Below the pieces are notes generated by a model. That model saw nothing but the letters and a program-made list of their open reading frames with translations, did not search any database and was not told where the DNA came from. Positions 1 through 11,397 of a stretch of 64,000 bases of DNA are shown here, piece by piece (the stretch's first letter is position 1; every line of letters starts with the position of its first letter). Source of the DNA: Scilla litardierei (Eukaryota; Streptophyta; Magnoliopsida; Asparagales; Asparagaceae); NCBI GenBank assembly GCA_030789695.1, contig CM061141.1:273203655-273267654 (forward strand), written 5' to 3'. Made by a program: the position numbers and the translations under genes.

Positions 1-26
1 TGTGTCATCATCAAAAAGGGGGAGAT
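1..26 (+). other. Polypurine tract of Sire-F
   Basis: The run aaaaagggggagat immediately before a TGTTGAGTATTGG LTR start is the usual plus-strand priming site of Sirevirus Copia elements. It shows that the LTR that follows is a 3' LTR whose element body lies left of the window, not a solo LTR. Confidence 0.8.
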
Positions 27-458
27 TGTTGAGTATTGGTGTTTCATACCAATCTTATTTTGATGATGATCACAACATTATGTTGTTGCTAATGACTCTC
101 ATGTTTTAGTCTTTCAGTTTTATTTCAAGAATATCTTCCTTGGAGACTAATCACTTGGTGCAAGGATGGACATCAAGTGGAGAAGAGCCAAAGCTTAGAC
201 TCAAGGAGTGCCAAAGCTTGGAGATAATGGAGAGCAATCAAGGCATCAAGATTGAAGACTTAGACTCTAAGAAAAGCATTGTAATCCATGTAATTTACTT
301 TATTGCTTTCTCTCTCTTTTGAGTCTAGGATTAATGTAATGCCTTGTTAGATGGTTTACTCATTTATGCATATGCATCTAACCATCTTAGTGAGCCTTAG
401 GATTATCATAGAATCCAACCCAATAGGTTCACTCTGTCCAGAGTCTCTGGCTTTCTAT

Positions 459-984
459 CAGTCGCCTGCTGAAGGAAACACAGTCGACTGGGTGATTTCC
501 AGTCGCCTGTAGATCCTTCTACAGTTGCCTGATATGCACAGCTCAAGTCAACATTTCAATTGACTCAAACTTGAGCTTTACGCACAGTCGACTACTGGTC
601 AGTTTACAGTCGCCTGTATATTTACAGTCACCTGTAGATTGGTCATCAGTCGCCTGTATAGCGTAAATGCATTCTTTGCATCTCTCTGTTGTTTCTCCAT
701 CTTATACAGCAGGCGACTGATTAAGGTTTTACAGTCGCTTGACTAATAGACATTCGACTGTATTATTGACATCAGTTGCCTGTGTGCTTAACTGGAGAAA
801 GAGTGCAGCTCTCTGTTTTATTCCATCCTCTGCAGCAGTCGCCTGCTGAAGGATTAACAAGCGATTGTCCTGTTTACAGTCGACTGTATCGACTTCATCA
901 GTCGACTGTCCTGGCTCAGATTATAGCCGTTGGATATTTTCTAGCCGTTGATCAGTCGACTGTCTTTTGATCATCAGTCGACTG
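459..984. repeat. U3 array of CAGTCGACTG palindromes (Sire-F)
   Basis: About twenty copies of a 10-bp motif are scattered at irregular spacing. The perfect palindrome CAGTCGACTG alternates with CAGTCGCCTG and other one-base variants. The array lies 5' of the TA-rich tract where a promoter is expected. The same motif fills the Sire-A LTRs. Confidence 0.85.
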
Positions 985-1067
985 TTCCTGTCATTTTCGC
1001 GCAGTTTCTAGCCGTTGCAGAATTGATTCTTTGGCTGTTTTCTTGGGTTTTGGGGTTTGATATAGGG

Positions 1068-1070
<3 letters not shown>

Positions 1071-1145
<75 letters not shown>

Positions 1146-1152
1146 TATATAT
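1071..1152. repeat. TA/CA microsatellite in Sire-F LTR
   Basis: About 30 AT dinucleotides, then about 6 AC and 4 AT. It occupies the position, just 3' of the motif array, where related LTRs have a TATA box, so it may be an expanded TATA region. Confidence 0.9.
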
Positions 1153-1416
1153 GAGTGTGCTGCCATCTCTTATACTTCTTGATACTATTGAATATCTCAA
1201 GAGATCTATAAGCAACTTACAAACTCCCTCAATTCCCTCTCAAGAGCTCTCATTCATCTTCATGCATTGAAGTCCAGCTCAAGAGAATTCATCCAAGTGC
1301 TCTCAAGCATATCTCAACACTTGGAGATCCTCTTCCATGCCTTGCATCCATTCATGAGTAAGCATCTCAAGGCATAGGTAAGAGTATTTACTTTACTTGG
1401 TGTAATTTGTGTCTCT

Positions 1417-1690
1417 AATTCTCTTTGTGGGAATTATAACTTTCTCTCTTTGTGGGAGGTTGTCTCTTTGTGGGACTTAGGATATTCTCTTTGTGGGAAT
1501 AACTCTCTTTGTGGGAGTAACTCTCTTTGTGGGACTTTAGTGTCCTAGTATAGGGCTAACTCTCATTCTCTCAGTGTGAGTTAGTGATTCTCTGTGTGGG
1601 AGTCTTGATCCTCGTGTAGGATTGGTTGGGTCCTTGTGTATGGCATAAATCCTCTTTGTGAGGTATCTCCTTGTGAGATTTGTATTCACT
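1417..1690 (+). repeat. Minisatellite with CTCTTTGTGGGA core
   Basis: A core close to CTCTTTGTGGGA recurs roughly every 20 to 35 bp, at least eight times and degenerating to the right. It lies in the transcribed part of the LTR. Confidence 0.8.
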
Positions 1691-1902
1691 TCTCTGTGTG
1701 GGATTATAATGGATATTGATTTGGCTGGATGTACCCAAGTTTGGGGAACCAGGGTAAAACTTTGTGTTTGTGTTTGAATTGATTGTGCCTTTTAATTCCT
1801 CTTGCATTTATAATTCCGCATTTGCAAGTTAAATTTTAATTGGACAATTTTATTGCCATTACACTATTCACCCCCCCTCTAGTGTGTGTTGTTAGTATTA
1901 CA

Positions 1903-3353
1903 AGGATGAGGCGATCCTTACATAGCTTTCTTCCAATAATCTCGATCATAATGAGATAAAGCTTCTTCTACACTTTGAGGTTCTTCGTCACTTGAGGTAC
2001 AACAATTAAGGCTTCCCTTTCGATTTCAAATCTTCGTCGGGGAACCTTAACCATTTTACCTCTCCCAATTGACTTATCAAGCTGATAATTTTGAATTACT
2101 TCTCTTTCGGACACACCACTCCCACAACTCTCAGGGACTCGAGAAGTATTCTCGTGTGCCTCAAATGACATAATACTCACGAAGTCTGGATCTTCCAACT
2201 CATGGAGATCATTTACATATCTGACTTCGCCTTGCTTAGGGAACATATCCTCTATAAACGTGGCATCCCTTGATTCATATTCTGTGACAGTGCCGTTTTC
2301 TTGTTCACCCAAGAAAACATAACCATTTGAGTGTTCAGAGTATCTAATGAATATACTCTTCTTTCCTCTGGGACCCAACTTTCCATGCTTATGAGAAGTG
2401 GCATGTACATAAGCTGCACATCCACATGGCTTTAAGAAACTCAAATTTGGACTTCTACCAGTCCAGAGTTCATATGGTGTTTTATGAATCGATTTGGAGG
2501 GTACTAGGTTCAAAACATGTGCTGCTGTCAACAATGCATCTCGCCAATACTTAATTAGTAAGTTTGCTTGTGATATCATACATCGAACCATTTCTAAGAG
2601 AGTTCTATTCCTTCTCTTAGCAACACCATTTTGCTGAGGTGTATAAGGAGTAGTAAGCTGTTTTAGAATTCCTTGTTCATTTACATAGATCTTTAAACTG
2701 ATCGGACAGATATTCCATTCCTAAGTATATCCTTACGGTTTTAACCTTTTTATCCAATTGATTCTCAACTTCGTTGAGAAACAATCTTAAGCACTCTAAT
2801 GCTTCAGATTTATAGGATATGAGGTATACCTTTCCAAACCGAGAATAGTCATATATAAATGTAATGAAATATGAGGCACCATGCCTAGCCCACACACTCA
2901 TGGGTCCACAGATGTCAGAGTGTATTAGTTGTAATGGAGTTTTAGCTCGTATTGCCTTTCCAAATGGTTTCCTAGTTGCTTTGCCTGCTAAACATGGTTC
3001 ACAAGTAGGAATTTCTATTTTGGTGAAAGATCCCAAAAGACCCTCTATAGCCAAACGTTCTATCCTGGCTTTTCCTATGTGACCTAATCTAGCATGCCAT
3101 AATAATGTTGCATTATCTGATGTAGCAGATGAAGATGAGGTTAACATATAACTAGAAGAAAAATTATTTGTATTAAGAATTTCCAAACCATTACATAAGA
3201 ACCAGATGCATAATATTCGTTACACAAACTTATATTTAGTCCATGCTGTTCAAATAACAAATTAAATCCAAATCTAGCTAAGGATATTACTGAAACTAAG
3301 TTTCGCCTTATTTCTGGAGTATGTAAGACATCATGTAATAGTAAGGTCCGTCC
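1903..3353 (-). pseudogene. Cop-E Copia integrase, decayed
   Basis: Read on the minus strand this continues the Cop-E polyprotein after protease. The zinc-binding part is visible (LWHARLGHIGKARIE with CEPCLAGK), followed by the first catalytic Asp in HSDICGPM. The second catalytic site, normally SDRGGEY, reads IYLGMEY, so that Asp is lost. The catalytic Glu region reads QQNGVAKRRNRTL, with Lys where the family has Glu. A frameshift lies near 2650-2677. The C-terminal half is recognisable down to about 1968, including YWRDALLTAAHVLN and YELWTGRSPN. The reading stops at 1903, where the Sire-F LTR inserted. RT and RNase H are outside the window. The enzyme cannot be active. Confidence 0.85.
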
Positions 3354-4439
3354 TCAGTGCAATTCCAATTTGCACGTACCGACTCCCTTTACTTCCAGCT
3401 TGATGTTATTGCCAACATACACCCATCTTGTTCCCCCAGGAACACGGCGGTACTCCATATAGTAGTCTCTGTCTCTTGCTATGTGGTCTGTCGCTCCTGA
3501 ATCAACAATCCACCAAGGATCGGGTTCTATGAGCATAACGGAGCTCGACACATATGCATTATGACAAGGAATAGAATAAGAAGAATCAGAAGTTACCTTC
3601 CTTGGCTCAGGACATTCCCGAGCGAAGTGTCCCCTTTGACGATAGTTGAAGCACATCAACTTATCAACATTCATTTTCTTCTTCTTCTTCTTATCAAATT
3701 TCCTCAGCCCCTTGGATTTGTCTTTTATAGTTGAATCTTTGCCATGGTTCTTCTTCCAGAACCTCTTCCTCTTGAAGTTTGCTTTCCTGGAACTTGACTC
3801 CGTCACGTAGGAATTCGATTGTAGTTTTAGGGAAGATAACCTTTCATCTTCCAATTCCACGTGACGAGCCACATCATCGAAATTTTTGACACTTTCATTA
3901 TGTGTCAAGTTAACTTTCATATGTTCCCAGGAACCGGGCAATGAGCGAATTATAGCCTGTACTTGTTGTTCGTCAATAAGGTTGCACCTAGCAGTAGCCA
4001 ATTCCTTAATCATTCTGGACATCTCCCGGAGATGTTGCTTAATGGTCTGATTGGAACTCATCTTATAAGTATCAAACTTTATAGTGAGTTGTCGTAACTT
4101 CGACACAGAAGTTCCTCCCAGCCTTTCAGATAAGGCTTTCCACAAGTCATATGCAGTAGGATAATCCTTGTATTCACAAGCAAAGTCATCCTTCATTGAG
4201 CTTACAAGAATACCACGTGCAGTGACATCCTTTTTCTTCCACTCATTGTAAGTCTCAACTGCACGCCTGTGTTGGGGGGTGTTACATTCACCAGGATCTT
4301 CTAATTTATGATTTATGGTTTCAATGACCTCTTGTTCCTCCAAGACATACTTGATACGGAAACTCCAGATATTGAAATTGTCTACATTGAGACGATCTCG
4401 CTTGTTGAGGTCAGCAATGATGTTCTTGACAGCAGCCAT
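3354..4439 (-). pseudogene. Cop-E Copia gag and protease
   Basis: One open frame of 361 codons begins MAAVKNIIADLNKRDRLN. It contains the gag domain (residues about 10-230, with LWKALSERLGG and IKQHLREMSRMI), a basic stretch KKKKKKMN and a zinc knuckle that reads CFNYRQRGHFAREC. The second Cys of the knuckle is Tyr, so it is probably non-functional. The aspartic protease follows, with catalytic motif WIVDSGATDH intact near residue 313. The frame ends after CKLELH at an apparent premature stop, because protease-linker sequence continues beyond it in later frames. A pyrimidine tract ending TTTCAG lies just upstream of the ATG and could be a splice acceptor. The lineage within Ty1/copia is uncertain (Tork-like). 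Confidence 0.85.
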
Positions 4440-5637
4440 AATTGTAGGATGGTCTAAGTAATAACTGAAATATAGAGAGACAGAAGATTAGTTATATGCC
4501 CAAAAATTATATATTTTCGCCAAGAATTAAAATATAATGATTTAGTTAATAGCATAGATTCGAAAGTTCATTAAATTTCCAGTCATCATCCATGACTAAA
4601 AACTGCATCTTTAATTTAAACATCTTTCAAAAATATATTTGTACTTATATCTTGTTCACTTTAAAAAAATATAAGTCCTCATATATATTATTAAATATAG
4701 TATTGCTCCCACTAAATTTATGCATCCAAACATAACATAAATTTTACATAAAATATTATTATGGTTCTATTTACACAAAATAGGCAAGTGGAAATATTCT
4801 GATAATTGCTAATTTGAATTATCATTAATGTTAACATATAACATTAAAAGTCCGTTTTAAATTTAAACATAAAACTCCTGCAAATTTGTATACTAAAATA
4901 CATACATGAGAATAAGTAAGCAACATATGCATGTAAGCCATAAGTTCGAAAAAAAATTCTAGAGCAACAAAACATATCATGCTCTTAATTATCTATAAAC
5001 AACTTCATGCATATAGATCTTAAAGAACCAATGTACTTAACTAAATTAATTAATTCCTAATCAAATTATATTTTCAAGAACAAGTCTTGATATAGGAGGA
5101 ATTCAAATAATTTGATCATATATCTTCAATGTTAAGATATGACAATGGTCCAATTAACTCATAATATGCATGCCATAACAAAAAAATATTGGCCCAATTA
5201 GCATAAACATGTTATAACATAAAATAATTGGCCCAAAAATCTGAAGTGATTTTAAGTTACAAGTCCAAGTAAACAAAAAAAATTATTGAATGTCAACAGA
5301 AATAATGCAAGGCCAAATGATGCACATGTGCATAAAAAAATTTCATGGCCAAGAAAATACATATCAGGCCCTTAAGAACCCACGAATGGGTCTATGGCAA
5401 TCCATAGCCCTCTGGAAAAATCCAATGGTGTTGAGAGATCAACTCTAGAGACTCATAGGAGTCAAAGTTTTCTTGCAATAGGAATGAGTAACCATGGCAA
5501 ACACCATGGCTCTACCTTTATTCACATCCTCATTATTGTAGTAGCCCAAGAGTCACCCACTAAAGGCTTAGTAGGGTGGTGGTGTAATGGAGGGATAAAT
5601 GAGGAGGGAGCCAAAGGGCCTCCCTCAACTCATAACA
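4440..5637 (-). other. AT-rich non-coding, LTR-like segment upstream of Cop-E gag
   Basis: On the minus strand this starts TGTTATGAGTTGAGGGAGG directly after a polypurine tract, as a 3' or shared LTR would. It becomes very AT-rich toward the Cop-E gag. I could not find a matching CA end or a tRNA primer site before the gag ATG, so its right to be called the Cop-E 5' LTR is unproven. No coding sequence is visible. Confidence 0.45.
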
Positions 5638-5825
5638 CTCCCCCTTATCCATCCATTACTCTAGGACTTGGCCTATGAATTCTTCAGGATTCATAAAGCT
5701 AGTAGGGTGGATACTTCTGGATTCTGAGCCACTGTGGTTGCCTCGTTAAAACCTTAGTTGCGGAAAACCCCATGAGAAAAACCGTCAGCTTAAGGAAAGA
5801 GAGTACACCCCATAGGTGACTCCCC
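5638..5825 (-). other. Copia 3' UTR and polypurine tract
   Basis: Minus-strand sequence after the RNase H stop contains the phrases typical of plant Copia 3' ends (GTGTACTCTCTTTCC, GGGGTTTTCC, AACGAGGCAAC). It ends in the purine run GGATAAGGGGGAG just before the TGTTATGAG start. Confidence 0.7.
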
Positions 5826-6119
5826 CTATCTATACAAGCCATATGCTTGTAGATCTTTCAGCTGTCGCATACCAATGTTCTTTACAAGCTTTACAAAAAT
5901 ACATCTGGGCAAAGACTTAGTAAAAAGGTTAGCTAAGTTGTTGCAGGACTGGATCTGCTGAACTTCGATATGCTTGTCCTCTTTTAGCTCGTGCGTCCAG
6001 AAAAACTTGGGAAATATGTGCTTCGTCCTGTCGCCCTTGATGTAGCCCTTTTGAAGTTGAGCAATGCACGCAGCGTTGTCTTCAAACAGGACAGTAGGCT
6101 CCAAATCACCAGTCCTCAT
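5826..6119 (-). pseudogene. C-terminal fragment of Copia RNase H
   Basis: A 97-codon open frame contains LFEDNAACIAQL, GDRTKHIFPKFFWTHEL and NLANLFTKSLP. These are the hallmark C-terminal segments of Copia RNase H (FTKSLP, with HI.PKFF instead of the more usual HIDIR). The N-terminal RNase H, RT and everything upstream are missing. The fragment sits between a leader with a primer site and the gag of Cop-E. It is therefore either the tail of a tandem element copy or a captured fragment. The DNLADLF-type motif reads NNLANLF, consistent with decay. Confidence 0.85.
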
Positions 6120-6397
6120 ATAAAATTTTTAAACATCTAAAATCATTTTAAACTTATCGCATAAAATTTTAAAGTTTTAAAATCAGTTTTAAAATCAGTT
6201 TTAAAATTATCACATAAATTTAAAACGTCATTTTTAAAAAATTTCATGTTTAAAATTTATCATATAAAATTTTTAAACATCTAAAATCATTTTTAACTTA
6301 TCGCATAAATTTAAAGAAAACATTTTTCTGTATTTAAAAGTGTTCAATTAATTAATCGCAGTCCTAGATCAGCATACAGACATGGCTCCGATACCAC
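6120..6397 (-). other. Leader after Cop-G LTR with tRNA-iMet primer site
   Basis: At 6385-6396 the minus strand reads TGGTATCGGAGC, one base from the plant initiator-Met primer site, starting one base after the LTR end. The rest is AT-rich leader with three degenerate copies of a unit of about 35 to 45 bp containing AACATCTAAAATCATTTT. The leader stops where the RNase H fragment begins. Confidence 0.75.
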
Positions 6398-6979
6398 TGA
6401 AGGGTTTTGGCAGACCCTTAGGGCACAAAATCAGTGCCCGTCCTAAGTCGGACGGAACACGGAAGCAAAAATATGCAGCAGAATAAAATTATGTTAATCT
6501 AATTAACATGCGGCCCTAAGGAACCAGACCCTCTTAGCCAGGATCTCTGCCAACTTGGGGTGGATCTGACCATCCCAAGAGGGATCTAAACTACTGCGAA
6601 TAATTAAAACGAAAGCTTATAAAACACATACCGGGAATCTCAACCCTAGGGCGGGCAAGATGTTCCGCACCGTCTTCCGAGCCGCTCCCACGCTGAGCCG
6701 CTTCTCGAATCTCTCCTCGAACCGCTCCGCATCCCGAGGAGAGCAATCCTCGTGTCGCCGAGCCAACCACGCACCGAAGAAAGTTTCACACGAGTGAAAG
6801 CCTTCGCCAAGATTTCGGATCCGAATCCGAACTCCTTCGTGGCTTTGCTAAAGCCCTCAGGAGTAAGGCAGCAATATAGGGAGAAGAAGAATTAATTTAA
6901 GCCTAGATCCGAGCATGCTCCAATATTTACGAGAGCCGCTTAGATATGGAGCATGGGACAAGTTTTGAGGAGAGCAGAC

Positions 6980-6997
6980 CCATATTTATATAGGCGG
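6980..6997 (-). promoter_or_regulatory. TATA box of Cop-G LTR
   Basis: The minus strand reads CCGCCTATATAAATATGG, a near-perfect plant TATA box in the middle of the LTR with the primer site about 580 bp downstream. Confidence 0.6.
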
Positions 6998-7364
6998 CTG
7001 ACCACTCCCCTTTACTCAAAATCCGATGTGGGACTAAATTTGGAGTTAATCAATTCAATTTAGTTTGCCTTTCATAAAGGCCAAACTTCCGTGAATTTTA
7101 ACTCCCTCACCGTTGAGCTTCATGATTGATACAACCTATCAATTCGAATGCGTTCAACGGTGAACGTATAGGAAAAAACGGTTCGTCAATCCGAGTCCGT
7201 TTGACCCCTCAATTGTATGTCTAAAGTTGAGCCCAAGAGTTGTTTTTCGCAAAAACTGAGCCGCCACCAAAAACTCAGCTAGGGTTCGAAACCCTATGTG
7301 TGTGGGGCCCACCGCATGCCCTACATGCTGAAATAGCACCTAGCCATCGGGGCACGTGCCAAGC

Positions 7365-7590
7365 ACGCGCCCTTGGGCGCCTCAAAGGGCGCGCTCAACA
7401 GGGGCGTGCGCCCTGCACGCACCCAGTGAGCGTGCACAGCGCACGTGCCCCGCATGGGTGCATGCGCCCCTTAATGGGGCAGGCGCCAGCCCGCCCCAGC
7501 AGGTGCCCAGCGGGCGCCCGCGCCTGCTATTAGCGGGCGCGGGTTGGCGCCCGCTCCCAGCGGGCGCCCGTGCCCGTTTTCAGGCAGTGT
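7365..7590. repeat. GC-rich GGGCGCC-type motif block in Cop-G U3
   Basis: Repeated self-complementary cores such as GGGCGCCCG, GCGGGCGCC and GGCGCC lie at irregular spacing in an otherwise moderate-GC LTR. The block is upstream of the TATA box, as are the palindrome arrays of the other LTRs here. Confidence 0.6.
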
Positions 7591-8918
7591 TCAGCCCAAC
7601 AGGTTGGGTGACCCATTTGAGCTTCTTTTGGCTATTTTGGTTCTAACTTGAGAATTTGGCGTCCGATTCAGGCGTCGTTCGAACCTGGGCATAGACCGGG
7701 ACATTCCCGTCTTACCCGTAAACGTTTCCTTGCGTTTATTTTATTAAATATGGTCTTAAACTATTTAAGCCACATTTAATCTCTTTTGCATCATATGCAA
7801 ATTAGTCCCTTATCTTAGCATAAATTGTCATTTGCATCAAAATGCAATTTTCTCTTCCTTTGCATCAAATACAAATTATTCTCCCTAACTAATTTCTACC
7901 TATTACTAGACGAAGGTCGCACTCTGTGTGAGACCCTACAGCTTGACCCTTACAACAGGTTAGGCTCGAAGCCCTATACGGTAGTGACCACGAGCAGTGT
8001 TTGTTGTCCCTGCTTCAGAATCATAATTATGTGGTTGACTCATCGACATGAGTATTTTCGGGACCACCCTGACTGTGTCCGTGATGAATTCTGTAGTTTT
8101 AGTCTCTTCGTCTAAACTATGTCGTGTAGATCAAGTCTAGGGTACGGTCAAACTGTTAACCCCAATAACTTGACTCCGGTTAGTTTCTATCGATCTCTAG
8201 TCAACTAATGTTGGACTTCTTCCAACATACTCTAATCAGAGATTTTACTAAAGACCGAACTAACTCTACGACACTAACTCCCATTGACCGGGAGAGACGA
8301 ATCCTCTCTTGATCATTACTCTCCTCGTACGCGTCAAGTGACACCCAATCAAAGACCTTTTGACAGGCATAGCCTCGAAGCTAGGTCAGTGATCAAAGTG
8401 GCACTGTTCACGCACATGTTCGTAAAATGACCTCAAGTCAAAAGACCAACTAGCCTATCATCACTAAGAGTTATCATTGACAGATTGGTCAATATAACCA
8501 TATGATAACTCTTGTGGATCGTTCACTGAACTCATTCTCTAATGAGCACCTGTGTCTCGTCTTCGACTTTGCCAAGTCAAACGATTATGAGATCATCGCC
8601 ACCGCTAAACGGTGAAGACTAAGACACAATGATCTATCCGATATTTTGATATCCTTTTCTCGAAACATCTACGACCATGAACCCTTTTAGACTTATGCTA
8701 CCGACGGTCAAACATTTCTATATGATCGAGATGCTCATCTCGATACCTGTTTGACCTTGCATATAGTCTCAGGACTTTACCTAAGTTAATATCCAATGTT
8801 AACTACATTATAATATTATTTAGATAAATTATTACCAAACAGCTTACTGTTATTTCGAACAAGATGTTTGTGTTATTCACACAGAGATAAATAGCCTCGA
8901 GGGCATCATCTCTCTACA

Positions 8919-9292
8919 GTTTGAACCTATGGGGTACCTGGGTTGAGATCACCCTTTGGGTCAGCGGATTGGCTTCTTCGGGGTTGGAGGGAGGCATCGG
9001 TGACCTTTGGGAGATGTCCCTGCCGCCCCGATGCTCTCGCCACTGATTGGAATCGTCGGATGAGCCACCTCGGTGCTAAGAGGCATTTCTCACCCACCCC
9101 CACGGGGATGGACTTTGGACTCGGCTCCTCGCGGTCGGTCATGATGCCTAGGAGAATGTCGATCTGGCTGGGGGGCTTCTGATACGGTGGGCATGCCCTT
9201 CTTGTCTCGGGCTCGACGATCTCCTGCAACGATGGCTCTCAGCATGATCCAGCAAGAGACTCTCTCGAACAATCAAGGCCAATGCCAGGGGG
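8919..9292 (-). pseudogene. Tat-0 fragment (left part), gag region
   Basis: GC-rich sequence bounded left by the Cop-G LTR and right by Ath-B. Ath-B is flanked by ggggg here and gggga at 24974, near-matching target duplications, so this piece should continue 24974-25328. Minus-strand open frames are Arg/Pro/Ser-rich (for example PPSQIDILLGIMTDREEPSP), with no motif I can firmly place. The assignment rests on position. Confidence 0.45.
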
Positions 9293-11397
9293 TGATCGGC
9301 CCCGGATATACACTCGGAGAACGATTGTAGTTTTACCGCAAGCACACGGTCAAGTGGCGAGCGGGTATCGAACACGAGGAGGTGGTGTTGGTTCCAATCT
9401 ATCCTAGGTTGGCTCGACTACGAATGTTTTATTGGTGGAGATGGGTATGGTATGATGTAATGACAATGGTGATGGATGCCGGTGTCGGTGATAGAGATGT
9501 TGGTCAAATATCGATTCAAATACAATATAATAAAAGTGTCTAGGGCTAGAAAATTCCCACTATGGATCATCATACATCATTGTAAAAAGTGAATCTCAAT
9601 ATTACTAGACTTGTGTTGAGGTGAACTAGTCGCAACGGAATATAGAACCAAGCTCACGCTCTCGCGCTATTGCCGGTCTATAGCGACCTAGATTAGGGCC
9701 CACTCTCGTGCAAACCCTAACCTAAGCCACTAGCATGAAGATCGACATCATCGTCCAATCGCTCCTCGAGCCCACTCTCGTGCAAACTCGAGTTACGATC
9801 TAGGTTGTGATAGTTCGTATTCGTCCAATCTCTTGCAAACGAATATGGGTATAGATTTATAATAAAAATCCTAGCTTTGGTCCAATCTCTTGCAAACCAA
9901 GTCTAGAGAATTTCGATTATAAACCTAATTCGAATATCTAGGCCTTCCCATTGATAGGAATCCAATCTCTTGCAAACCCCAAATCGATGGAAATTCCTAG
10001 CAATCCGTGATACATCGATCACAACCTAACCTCCTAGCCATTCTAGTAACTTAGAAATTCATTCATCACAAATTTGAAATTAGATCCATAGGGTTCATCC
10101 CCATGCCCTAGAATATCAAATCTACTCAAGCATAGCAATACCGATATAGAGATCAATAAAAGACATTGCTTGCATGTAAAAAGATATCAAATCAAAGATT
10201 CAAACAACAAGAACAAGGATACTTAGCTTTGATGAAGAACTTCAATCCAATTACAAGCTTTTAGATCCAAGAGGGGGCCTAGGGCATGGCCTAACCTCTA
10301 AAATAATCACTAAGAAAACATCATGGAACTCCTCTCTAAAGACGGCTACAGCCCTCTTATATAGCCCCCAAAAAACCCTAACAAAAACCCCTAAAAACCC
10401 TCTGCAACCCGCGCCCGAAATCAAGTCTGCGTGTAATTTAAGTTCTGGGCAGGCAGCGACTCGGCCGAGTGGAAAGCTCACTCGGCCGAGTGAGAATTCC
10501 TGTAAAAACTCCAGAAAACAGCACTCTGTCAAAAACCGTCAAAAACTGGTCACTCGGCCGCGTGGAAAGCTCACTAAGCCGAGTGAAAGTGTCACTCGGC
10601 CGAGTGACACTAATACGCGAATTCCAGCACTGCAGCATCAATTTGCATAAATTCTCCAGATTTCATCCGACCTCCGATTGGTGCGTTCTTGGCGGAGTTG
10701 GAACCGTCATGAAGTCTACTATCCAAAAAAATATGAGAAAAATACTTTGACCAATGGAATGATAGCAGATTTCAAAATAGTGGAAGGTTGTCTGAAAATC
10801 TGGGCGCTCGTGTCATCGGCATCACTCGGCCGAGTGGGATTCTTCACTTGGGCGAGTGGACTTCTCTACTCGGCCGAGTAGGGTCTTCTAATGTTCTCTC
10901 CATAATTCTAGAGAGTCGGCTTTGATTTTTTCAGAAGTCCTGACTCACTCGGGCGAGTGGCCATCTCTACTCGGCCGAGTGGATGTAACCACTCGGTCGA
11001 GTACATTGTGGCTCAAGATCCCTTCGTATCAGTTGTACTCGGCCGAATGCGCTTCTTCATTCCACCGAGTGGGCTTTGTTACTGGCCGAGTGGCCTGTTT
11101 CTGGAGTCAACTATTCTCATCTTCGCCTCTTCGTCGATTCTATCGATTTCCTTCTTCTTCCACTCATCATCCAGCACCGTTAGCTTCTTGATAGGGCCAT
11201 GGGTGACGCTCCTGTACGTGTGCAAGTATTTTAAGCTCATTTTTGCTCCCGATTGCTCCATTTTTCCTGAAATCCGACAAAAACAAGAAATAGTGAAAAA
11301 TAACACAGTATCGTTGAATACTCGTGAAAATCGCAATATGAGTAATCGAAATGGCGTGAAAACATGCAGAAAAAAGGTGTAAAATATGGACCGATTA
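9293..11397 (-). mobile_element. Ath-B 3' LTR
   Basis: Runs TGATCGGCC... to ...GACCGATTA on the plus strand. The other copy ends GACCGATCA, so the terminal CA has mutated here. It is closely similar to 22865-24973 throughout, with scattered substitutions. It contains the CTCGGCCGAG array (10459-11093) and a TATA box at 10355-10368. Confidence 0.9.
10459..11093. repeat. U3 array of ACTCGGCCGAGT palindromes (Ath-B left LTR)
   Basis: About fifteen copies of the palindrome ACTCGGCCGAGT(G) and near variants (CTCGGGCGAG, CTCGGTCGAG) at irregular spacing. The array ends about 90 bp from a minus-strand TATA box (GGGGCTATATAAG). Confidence 0.9.

Larger units (their letters stand above)
27..1902 (+). 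mobile_element. 3' LTR of Sirevirus-type Copia element Sire-F
   Basis: The LTR runs from TGTTGAGTATTGG to GTTAGTATTACA, about 1.88 kb. Its ends resemble those of Sire-A: both start TGTTGAGTATTGG and both carry a C-rich stretch followed by CTCTAGTG or TTCTAGTG near the 3' end. The U3 holds an array of CAGTCGACTG-type motifs and then a TA microsatellite where other family members have a TATA box. The transcribed part holds a minisatellite. On the right the LTR abuts Cop-E integrase sequence, so Sire-F inserted into Cop-E. The left target duplication lies outside the window. I see no gene inside; short open frames here look incidental. Confidence 0.85.
6398..8918 (-). mobile_element. LTR of Copia element Cop-G (about 2.5 kb)
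   Basis: On the minus strand the LTR runs from TGTAGAGAGATGATGCC to AAACCCTTCA and is followed by the initiator-Met primer site, so it is a 5' LTR. A strong TATA box (CCTATATAAATATGG) lies at 6980-6997. Downstream is a leader-like GC-balanced stretch. Upstream is a strongly GC-rich block (about 7320-7590). The outer boundary is set only by the TG...CA rule and the change of sequence type at 8919. Open frames in the GC-rich block look incidental. Confidence 0.65.

Noticed and set aside
8927..9375. Host gene in the GC-rich segment
   Set aside because: Competing open frames on both strands and position as a remnant of a split Gypsy element; no protein family recognised.
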